From contig JAKAWM010000221.1 in the NCBI GenBank assembly GCA_021827285.1, positions 1 to 5,391 of the forward strand: 5,391 nucleotides of DNA. The letters are read 5' to 3'. Source of the stretch: Actinomycetes bacterium (GTDB lineage: Bacteria > Actinomycetota > Acidimicrobiia > Acidimicrobiales > Palsa-688). Made by a program: the position numbers and the translations under genes. The notes beneath the pieces are model-generated. The model was not told the DNA's origin. It was given only the letters and a program-made list of their open reading frames with translations, and did no database searches. Shown in pieces: positions 1 to 5,086 of this stretch (the first letter of the stretch is position 1; every line of letters begins with the position of its first letter).

Positions 1-1869
1 GAGCCGGAACTCTGTGCTCAAGCGTTCGCGCTCTGCCAGCTCCGCCATAGCCTCATCGTCTGACGGTATTCTGCGCTCGTCCGCCCAGCCGGGTGAGTTG
101 TGTGTCCGTGCAGGGGGAGGCCACGCGGCCGTGGCTGCGCCAACAATGTCGAACAAAGGGTCGGCACAGTCGAGGTCGTAGTTCGACAGCGCCCGCTGAT
201 GGGCCGCCGTTTTGCACAAGCCCCCTTCGCGCCGACGGTACCAGCGGACGGCGCTCATGTCGGCATCAATGAGGCATGGTGACGAGCCAGAGGGTGACGA
301 GCCAGAGGGGAGACCGTTCTCCGCGGCGAGGGCAAGCCGCCGGGACATCTGTCCGAAAGGACCCGTCCACGGCCCACAGGCATCCACAAGAGTACGCCAG
401 ATGCTAGAGGTCGTCGGCTCGAGCGGCCCCGCGCGTCTTGCCCCCCCAGCTTTACGGCTCCTAGCCTGTCGCGGACGATGTTCAATTTCTACGAGAGCGA
501 GCCGTTTGGCCCGCTCGGCGACGTAGGACACCACTGTGCGGCGAACGTCGCCGTCCTGGCGAAAGTCCAGTTCGGATAATCGGCTTGTGTTGGAGAGGTA
601 TTCTCGCACCAACAGGCCCCCCTGATAAGCAAAGGCGCGAGGGAGCCAGTCGCCCATGCGTAGGTGTACCTTGAGGGAGTGCACCCCAAAGTACCCAGTC
701 CCCACTCCCTGTACGAGCAACTCGCAGACCACGACGGCTGAGCAGTCCCGGACGGCAAAAGTCGCCACCACATGGCGGCTTGTATGCCCTCGGTCTGCTG
801 GGGACAGTGGGTCCCCTCGTACGGACAAGCAACGTTCGATGGTGAGCACCTGGCCATGCTCGGTGACGACATCTTGGCCTGGTAACGCCTCATTGAATAG
901 CTCGCGCAGTGCCTCAGGTTGCAACCGGCGGACCACATGCCAGTCCTCCCAGGCGAGAGTGACGGTGCTCGAGATCCCCGGGTAATTGGGCGGAGGACCG
1001 CTTCCATCGCTCGCTGGCAGGAGCGCTACCAACGGCACACTGGCCGGAAGGCGACGGCGCAGGAGTTCGGCCACCTCCTTGATGGTGTGGCCCGTGGCCG
1101 GCGGGTCGTCCACGATGACCAGTACCCTTCCCTCGGTGCCCGCACGGTGGATCTGTCTGGAAGTCCAGGTGTCCAAGGTCGCGCCAGGACGCAGCGTGAC
1201 CCATGCCACCTTACTGTTGCCAGCGTGACGCAGGCTGGCAACGACAAGTGGTGCCAGATAACAGCCTGACGTTCTCACCCCGATCACCAGTGCGCCACGT
1301 TCTGCAGCCGCGGGTACTTCGGCTACCAAGCGGGACGCCAGAGCCTCGAAATCTTCGGGGGACAGGTCCATGCTCCGGAAGCACGTCGGTAGGCGAGCAT
1401 GCTGCCGGGCCAACCACCGTAAGTGAACCCACGCCTGTACTCCGCTGCCGGCTAGGCCCTCTGAAGCCTTGGGTAAGGCACTGATGAACTCGCTGCTTAT
1501 AGTAGCCCCTTTGCTGGAAACGCCGTCGGCCAAAAGGTCGATCAGAGCCCGCAGCCCCTTGCTGGGCGGCACCCCTAGCATGCGCAGCGGTGCAGGTAGG
1601 GCATCAGCTTCGCACTGGTAGACGGCGCATGCTAGGAGGAAGGAGTCGAGCGCCGCGTCTTGAACTGCGTTTGCCCGGCCTTCGGCCAACGAGTCGAGGA
1701 GGTGCTGCAGCCAGGCTCGCAACTTTGGGTAAGACATTCGCAGATCGAGAGGGGGCCAACGCCATTGTTTTCCTAGGCCGTCATCGACGAGGGCTGGGGG
1801 AACGAGGCGCGCACAAATGTGAGCTGACGACTGGACGGGTAGTTCTTGGGGCCGAGCTTCTCTGGCCAT
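1..1869 (-). CDS. Phosphoribosyltransferase-domain protein with C-terminal kinase-like region (3' end outside window)
   Basis: One frame stays open from ATG at 1869 to base 1, giving at least 623 residues with no stop. The start is well fixed: the only in-frame ATG after an upstream stop at 1893-1891 lies one base after the cyclase stop, so translation is probably coupled; no clear Shine-Dalgarno is seen. Residues 1-190 are mostly helical with no family I recognise. Residues 195-285 look like a type I phosphoribosyltransferase: 'LVIGVRTSGCYLAPL' (195-209), then the PRPP loop 'VLVIVDDPPATGHTI' (249-263) with Asp254, Asp255 and Thr259-Gly-His-Thr262. Residues about 375-580 suggest a protein-kinase/APH-like fold: a glycine-rich 'GVGTGYFG' (388-395), a possible catalytic-loop 'LIDADMSAVRW' (533-543), and 'NYDLDCADPLFDI' (563-575). 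The PRTase call is firm; the kinase-like call is inference. As last gene of the lasso operon it may tailor the peptide, for example by ribosyl-phosphate transfer, or be unrelated. Confidence 0.85.
   Translation of the reverse strand, partial: MAREARPQELPVQSSAHICARLVPPALVDDGLGKQWRWPPLDLRMSYPKLRAWLQHLLDSLAEGRANAVQDAALDSFLLACAVYQCEADALPAPLRMLGVPPSKGLRALIDLLADGVSSKGATISSEFISALPKASEGLAGSGVQAWVHLRWLARQHARLPTCFRSMDLSPEDFEALASRLVAEVPAAAERGALVIGVRTSGCYLAPLVVASLRHAGNSKVAWVTLRPGATLDTWTSRQIHRAGTEGRVLVIVDDPPATGHTIKEVAELLRRRLPASVPLVALLPASDGSGPPPNYPGISSTVTLAWEDWHVVRRLQPEALRELFNEALPGQDVVTEHGQVLTIERCLSVRGDPLSPADRGHTSRHVVATFAVRDCSAVVVCELLVQGVGTGYFGVHSLKVHLRMGDWLPRAFAYQGGLLVREYLSNTSRLSELDFRQDGDVRRTVVSYVAERAKRLALVEIEHRPRQARSRKAGGARRAGPLEPTTSSIWRTLVDACGPWTGPFGQMSRRLALAAENGLPSGSSPSGSSPCLIDADMSAVRWYRRREGGLCKTAAHQRALSNYDLDCADPLFDIVGAATAAWPPPARTHNSPGWADERRIPSDDEAMAELAERERLSTEFRL
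278..307. repeat. Perfect 15-bp tandem duplication inside the PRTase gene
   Basis: The unit GGTGACGAGCCAGAG occurs twice back to back (278-292 and 293-307). It is in frame with the minus-strand gene and duplicates a five-residue Pro-Ser-Gly-Ser-Ser segment (about residues 521-530). It sits just before the conserved-looking 'LIDADMSAVRW' stretch, so it probably lengthens a flexible loop. It is likely a slippage event with little functional effect. Confidence 0.85.
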
Positions 1870-1870
1870 G

Positions 1871-3112
1871 TCATGCAGTTTGTGCAGGCTTTAGCGCTTC
1901 CTGGGCCTTGGCTTCCGCCAACCAGGCAGCGTGCAAGGCCGCAATGCTCAACGCGCTCGGGGACTCGCGCAGCCATTCCGCTCGTAGCGCTTCCGGGTCG
2001 ACCAGTTGCTCGTCGAGCCCGTTGCCACTCCAGCGGCTAGCGAAATCGCGCGTGTGCTGAGCGAACCAGGCGCGGTTGAAGAAAGCCTTGGAACGTCGCG
2101 AAAAGACGTCGTCGGGGAGCAGCCCGGCGAAGTTCGCCCGAAGCGCCGCGGTCCGGCTGGAGTAGCCGAGGAACGGGCCTGCCTTGCCGAGTGCCGCAAG
2201 GAAGGAGGTGTCGAGGAACGGGACTATCCGCTCTACCTCTGAGGCTGCAGCCAGCCGGGACGCGTTTCGGACAAACATTGTCTCGGAACGTAGGCCCCGT
2301 TGCCAGAACAGGCCCGCACGCCATCTCAGAGGCTCAGCGAGTTGTTGCTGTAAAAAGAGTTCTTTGGCCATCGCCAAGGCATCAGGTCGCAACCAAGGCA
2401 ACAGCGACCACTCGCGGTAACGGCTGCGTAAGAGTAGTTCTCTCGCCGGTCGCGGTGCCAGGGCCATCGCGCCGTGCTTGAGCGCGGAAAGTTGTAGATC
2501 TCGCTCGTAAATTAAGTGCGCCACGGGCGTGGGTCGGCGCGGGCCGAACATCTCATCCCCCCCCTCACCGCTCACCAGTGCGCCACCGCGGGCGAGGCGC
2601 AAGAAGGGCCACATCGACCACAGCATAGGAGGCCACACCACGCCACATCGCGGGAGGAAGCGCTGAGCGATCGGGCCAACAGCGTCCAACTCCGAGTCGA
2701 AATCGAGGCGTACCCAATCGGCCACACCCAAGTACCTGACCACCAGTTCCTGCCACTCGTCTTCAAGCGTCTCTGTTAGTCCCGGGTGGCGCTTGGTTAC
2801 AGCGATGGGCTGCGCTAGGCCTTCGCGACGAGCAGTAGCCATCGCCACGGCTAACAAAAGGGAGGAGTCTCGACCACCGGAAAACTCGATAATACAGGGA
2901 CTCCTGGTGAGCGCAGGCAACAGTAGCCGCGCCAACGTCTCCCGGACACCTCTACGGGCGGCTCGCCCTGAGGTCCCAGGGAGTGCAAGGCCCTCCGGTC
3001 CGCTGACGAAGCCGGCGGCTATTTCTAGCGGTGACATCGTTTCCAACGCGCTCAGCTTCAGGTCAGCGGGCACATCGAGAAGTTGCCCAACCTGGGGGGA
3101 ACTCGCGCTCAT
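1871..3112 (-). CDS. Asparagine-synthetase-like lasso cyclase (synthetase domain only)
   Basis: This 413-residue protein is an asparagine synthase C-domain ATP-pyrophosphatase. Residues 74-84 contain the P-loop 'EFSGGRDSS' (SGGxDS signature), and 'VSGEGGDEMFG' (179-189) is the second conserved ATP/Mg site. In lasso pathways this enzyme class adenylates an Asp/Glu side chain of the precursor core and joins it to the N-terminal amine. The N-terminal region (about 1-70, 'MSPLEIAAGFVSGPEG') replaces the usual Ntn glutamine amidotransferase domain of about 200 residues, and no Cys2 is present, so ammonia release from glutamine is not possible. It belongs to the short 'asparagine synthase-related' group I know from actinobacterial RiPP clusters. 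The ATG at 3112-3110 overlaps the kinase stop (ATGA), which fixes the start and implies translational coupling. The precursor and B2 gene nearby make the cyclase role likely; its ring target would be Asp31 of the precursor. Confidence 0.9.
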   Translation of the reverse strand: MSASSPQVGQLLDVPADLKLSALETMSPLEIAAGFVSGPEGLALPGTSGRAARRGVRETLARLLLPALTRSPCIIEFSGGRDSSLLLAVAMATARREGLAQPIAVTKRHPGLTETLEDEWQELVVRYLGVADWVRLDFDSELDAVGPIAQRFLPRCGVVWPPMLWSMWPFLRLARGGALVSGEGGDEMFGPRRPTPVAHLIYERDLQLSALKHGAMALAPRPARELLLRSRYREWSLLPWLRPDALAMAKELFLQQQLAEPLRWRAGLFWQRGLRSETMFVRNASRLAAASEVERIVPFLDTSFLAALGKAGPFLGYSSRTAALRANFAGLLPDDVFSRRSKAFFNRAWFAQHTRDFASRWSGNGLDEQLVDPEALRAEWLRESPSALSIAALHAAWLAEAKAQEALKPAQTA

Positions 3113-4110
3113 CGGAGCGCCTGTTGGGCGGGGCCGCCAGCGCGGTCGATGGCCTCAAACAGTTGCTCGGGGTAGAGGGGCGAGAAGGGCGTCCCCCACG
3201 GTACCATCAAGCGCAGGATGGGCGTTCGCGCGGCCAGCCCGACGATGCCCTCAAAGAAGCGTCGCTGTTGATCGGGGTCCACCCATCCTGTGATCCGTGC
3301 CGCGGATGCCAGAGCGCGAACTGCTGGCGCGCCTCGAAGGTACTCGGCCCTCATACTCTTGCCCTCGCCCTCTCGCTCCGGTAACACCAAACATGAGAGT
3401 GTTGTGGGTGTCTCGAAGTAACTCGGTGGAGTGAAGGCAATGCGCCCGTCGCAGGTCGGGTGGGAGCGAACATGGGGTGGGAATAGCGTGAGGATCGCTG
3501 CTGTAGCTGGGCGCAGCCGGAGTTCAGGGCCCGGGCCTGTGCCGATCGCTCGCCAGTCGGCCCCGAAGGACACGAAGTCGTCGGCGAACAACGAGGCGCC
3601 CCCAGCGCACAGCAGGGCTGCCAGGGACGTCTTGCCGCTGTTAGGCCGGCCGGCGATGGCGACCGCCCGGCCATCGCTCACCACAGCGGAAGCGTGCAGC
3701 ACGAAGCGCCCTCGAAGGCTGAGCACAAATGCAAGCACCAGGGTCGACAGGAGTGCTTGAGCCCATTCCTGCCTACCGTCTGGCCCCAGGCTGCACACAA
3801 TGTGGGACGCGGTATTATCGATGGCGAAGTCGGCAAGCCCGTGTAAGCGGAGCACATAGCCGCCTCGGGTGCGTACGAGCGTGTAGAGCCGGCTGCCACC
3901 AGGACCTGACCTGGAGGCCATGATCTCACCTTCGGGAGGCGACATCATGGGCATTAAAGTGCGTACGTCCCAATGTACAAAAAGGTCAACATCGCCGGGC
4001 GACTCGGCACGCAACGGTAAGCCAAAGGGCACGACATCGCTAAGGATGTTGAGCCCATACCGCCGGTACCAACGAGAGCCACCGCTCACGCCGTTCGTTG
4101 GGCCATTCAC
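3109..4110 (-). CDS. HPr-kinase-like peptide kinase of a lasso cluster
   Basis: The protein is 333 residues from the GTG at 4110. It has the layout of HPr kinase/phosphorylase-type proteins found in lasso clusters: an N-terminal 'RRYGLNILSDVVPF' region (16-29), 'GRFVLHASAVV' (134-144), Walker A 'GRPNSGKT' (154-161), and 'SLFADDFVSF' (173-182) with Asp177-Asp178 as probable metal/catalytic acids. Characterised relatives (PadeK and ThcoK types) phosphorylate the C-terminal Ser of the lasso precursor. Here the precursor ends in Gly, so the acceptor is uncertain (Ser43 or Thr42 are nearest). The GTG start is chosen because GGAGGA lies 10 nt upstream and the family N-terminus aligns there; a longer ATG-started frame from 4236 adds 42 residues that look noncoding and run into the terminator. 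Its stop overlaps the cyclase ATG. It follows the precursor after a terminator, so its expression depends on read-through or a weak own promoter. Confidence 0.9.
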   Translation of the reverse strand: MNGPTNGVSGGSRWYRRYGLNILSDVVPFGLPLRAESPGDVDLFVHWDVRTLMPMMSPPEGEIMASRSGPGGSRLYTLVRTRGGYVLRLHGLADFAIDNTASHIVCSLGPDGRQEWAQALLSTLVLAFVLSLRGRFVLHASAVVSDGRAVAIAGRPNSGKTSLAALLCAGGASLFADDFVSFGADWRAIGTGPGPELRLRPATAAILTLFPPHVRSHPTCDGRIAFTPPSYFETPTTLSCLVLPEREGEGKSMRAEYLRGAPAVRALASAARITGWVDPDQQRRFFEGIVGLAARTPILRLMVPWGTPFSPLYPEQLFEAIDRAGGPAQQALR

Positions 4111-4120
4111 GTCGCGCGCT

Positions 4121-4126
4121 TCCTCC
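4121..4126 (-). promoter_or_regulatory. Ribosome binding site deciding the kinase start
   Basis: GGAGGA on the minus strand lies 10 nt before GTG at 4110-4108. It is the only strong Shine-Dalgarno in the operon and favours the GTG start over the upstream ATG at 4236. The downstream cyclase and PRTase genes lack such sites and seem to depend on coupling. Confidence 0.75.
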
Positions 4127-4145
4127 GGTAATACGTTCCGCCGCA

Positions 4146-4174
4146 AGGTAAAAAAAGGGGAACTTTGACAGCAA
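4146..4174 (-). promoter_or_regulatory. Possible weak promoter for the kinase-cyclase-PRTase genes
   Basis: On the minus strand TTGCTG (4174-4169) and TTACCT (4151-4146) are separated by 17 nt, between the terminator and the kinase ribosome binding site. The -10 is a poor match and the spacer contains a run of seven T, so this is only a candidate. If real, it would let the enzymes be transcribed independently of the precursor. Confidence 0.25.
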
Positions 4175-4216
4175 GAACTGCGAGCGCTACGCAAGCTCAC
4201 GGCACTGGCCTCCACC

Positions 4217-4253
4217 AAAAAAGACTCGGCCGGCACCAGCGCACCGGCCGAGT
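4217..4253 (-). terminator. Intrinsic terminator/attenuator between precursor and kinase genes
   Basis: On the minus strand ACTCGGCCGG (4253-4244) pairs perfectly with CCGGCCGAGT (4233-4224). Three further inner pairs (two of them G-U) close a four-base loop, and the stem is followed after one C by six T (4222-4217). It begins 37 nt after the precursor stop. This is a textbook Rho-independent terminator. Its place just behind the precursor and before the biosynthetic enzymes suggests that most transcripts stop here and only some read through, giving more precursor than enzyme. Confidence 0.9.
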
Positions 4254-4290
4254 TCTGGGAGCGAAGTAGTCTTTCCGCAGTATTAAGAGC

Positions 4291-4428
4291 TCAACCTATC
4301 GACGTGCCGGAGCAATTCGGCGTACTAATGACAGTGTCAGCCTTGCTGGAAGGGTACGAACCAGCCGTTAGTGCCGTGAGGCTTCCTTCACTGCGGAGAA
4401 GGGGTGCTTCATAGGTGTTATGTTCCAT
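4291..4428 (-). CDS. Lasso peptide precursor (leader plus predicted 23-residue core)
   Basis: This is a 45-residue ORF too short for routine gene calling. The leader, residues 1-22, contains 'YEAPLLRSEGSLTALTA', matching the lasso leader pattern Y-x2-P-x-L-x3-G-x5-T: Tyr6, Pro9, Leu11, Gly15 and Thr21. Tyr6/Pro9 are recognised by the RRE (B1) protein, and Thr21 is the conserved Thr at position -2 before B2 cleavage. Cleavage after Ala22 leaves a core with ring segment GSYPSSKAD (23-31) and tail TVISTPNCSGTSIG (32-45). Asp31 is core position 9 and the only acidic residue in the core, so a Gly1-Asp9 nine-member macrolactam fits exactly. The tail has one Cys (Cys39) and ends in Gly, unusual for a cluster with a peptide kinase. 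No Shine-Dalgarno is present; a TTGACA/TAACCT promoter ends 8 nt before the ATG, suggesting a leaderless mRNA. It lies between B2 and the kinase, with a terminator behind it. Confidence 0.88.
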   Translation of the reverse strand: MEHNTYEAPLLRSEGSLTALTAGSYPSSKADTVISTPNCSGTSIG

Positions 4429-4436
4429 AGGGAAAG

Positions 4437-4464
4437 AGGTTACCGCCAATAGTGGTCCTGTCAA
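4437..4464 (-). promoter_or_regulatory. Promoter of the lasso precursor, probably leaderless
   Basis: On the minus strand there is a perfect -35 TTGACA (4464-4459), a 16-nt spacer and a TAACCT -10 (4442-4437), which fits the actinobacterial TANNNT consensus. The predicted transcription start, about 7 nt further, falls at or within two bases of the precursor ATG (4428). The stretch just before the ATG is pyrimidine-rich with no ribosome binding site, consistent with a leaderless transcript. Confidence 0.6.
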
Positions 4465-4523
4465 GCTGAGCTTCCTCGAAGGGCACGCTCCGAAGATGGA
4501 ATCCCGCCCAGCGTGGTCGTCGC

Positions 4524-4558
4524 ACCGGACTGAGAGTGCGCAGCAGTCTCAGTCCGGT
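4524..4558. repeat. Perfect 12-bp inverted repeat upstream of the precursor promoter
   Basis: ACCGGACTGAGA (4524-4535) and TCTCAGTCCGGT (4547-4558) are exact reverse complements separated by 11 nt. In the minus-strand transcript it forms a strong hairpin about 150 nt past the B2 stop and about 60 nt before the precursor -35 box. No T run follows on either strand, so it is not a classical terminator. It may protect or end the B2 transcript, or be a regulator-binding palindrome. The remaining parts of the 277-bp gap (4429-4705) show no convincing gene. Confidence 0.8.
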
Positions 4559-4705
4559 AGCCGCACCGTGGCGGTGACGTGCCAGAGCTCCTATTGCCGC
4601 GTCTAGCTCCCATGTCTTGGGTGTTACGAACCGCCTCGTCTCCCCGGTCGCCCACCAGGGCTTTCTTTGGCCAGGGAGATTCTATGTTCGGTACTGAGAG
4701 AGGGC

Positions 4706-5086
4706 TCAGTCGCGCGGTGGGAGGCGATGCAGTTCAAGGTAGGTTGCCTCAGACTCGCGAGAGGTGCCGTCGACCCAGGCGTGTGCGGGCCCGCTCTCGA
4801 AACCGTCCCCGAGCACCCCGATAATCACGTCGCGCTTGATGCCCTGCGAGGCGAGCCATGCTTGTTCGACGAGCGCCCGCTCCAGGCAGGTAGGGTCCAG
4901 CCGGCGGAGCGCCGCCATTACGCCGCGCGTACCCTTGGCACCGAGCCGGGGTGGCGGGGGCACGCTTGCTTGGAGGCCGTGGCGTTTTAAGCGGTGCCGG
5001 ACCAGGCGGACCGCCACTGCGGCCCACATCGCGCCGCGAAGGACGCTGGGGTGCCACCGGCACGCTGACCTGGGGAGCATCTTCAT
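4706..5086 (-). CDS. Lasso peptide B2 protein (transglutaminase-like leader peptidase)
   Basis: This 126-residue protein matches the lasso B2 (McjB C-terminal, PF13471-type) cysteine protease. 'LDPTCLERALVEQAWLASQGI' (63-83) carries the catalytic Cys67 in the hallmark TCLxRAL context, 'DVIIGV' (86-91) is the following strand, and 'AHAWVDG' (101-107) carries His102 and a candidate third acid Asp106. The end, 'YLELHRLPP', is typical of actinobacterial B2 proteins. It cuts the precursor leader after the conserved Thr-x and acts with the cyclase; it needs an RRE (B1) partner, which is not fused here and not seen in the window. Start: ATG at 5086-5084 overlaps the discoidin-protein stop (ATGA). 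A longer GTG frame from 5362 exists, but its extra 92 residues are a shadow of the discoidin gene. No Shine-Dalgarno precedes the ATG, so coupled translation is likely. The length is near the usual 130-150. Confidence 0.92.
   Translation of the reverse strand: MKMLPRSACRWHPSVLRGAMWAAVAVRLVRHRLKRHGLQASVPPPPRLGAKGTRGVMAALRRLDPTCLERALVEQAWLASQGIKRDVIIGVLGDGFESGPAHAWVDGTSRESEATYLELHRLPPRD

Noticed and set aside
489..1007. Minus-strand 172-residue ORF, and other minus ORFs at 482-832, 914-1204, 1026-1247 and 1211-1432
   Set aside because: They are out of frame with the continuous edge-running PRTase frame, have low-complexity or biased composition and no recognisable domain.
1773..1976. ATG at 1874 (ATGA overlap with the cyclase stop) as start of the next gene
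   Set aside because: That frame ends after about 33 codons at 1773; the ATG at 1869 opens the long PRTase frame instead.
1590..2060. Plus-strand 156-residue ORF, and plus ORFs at 212-526, 919-1269, 2793-3293 and 3031-3384
   Set aside because: They lie antisense to well-supported minus-strand genes, with Arg/Ser/Pro-rich shadow composition and no motifs.
4165..4193. Plus-strand TTGACA with a TACGCA 17 nt downstream as a promoter
   Set aside because: There is no plus-strand gene to transcribe and the -10 is poor; probably chance.
4108..4236. Extended kinase start at ATG 4236
   Set aside because: The extra 42 residues show no family similarity, would begin within the terminator stem, and GTG at 4110 has a strong ribosome binding site.
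4461..4655. Minus-strand 64-residue ORF with GTG start as a second precursor
   Set aside because: It has no Y-x2-P-x-L leader signature and a Ser/Arg/Thr-rich composition, and it spans the inverted repeat.
4418..4682. Minus-strand open frame of about 88 codons between B2 and the precursor, considered as a B1/RRE gene
   Set aside because: It has no ATG, and only GTG codons late in the frame; its translation lacks the PqqD-like pattern and it runs into the precursor start.
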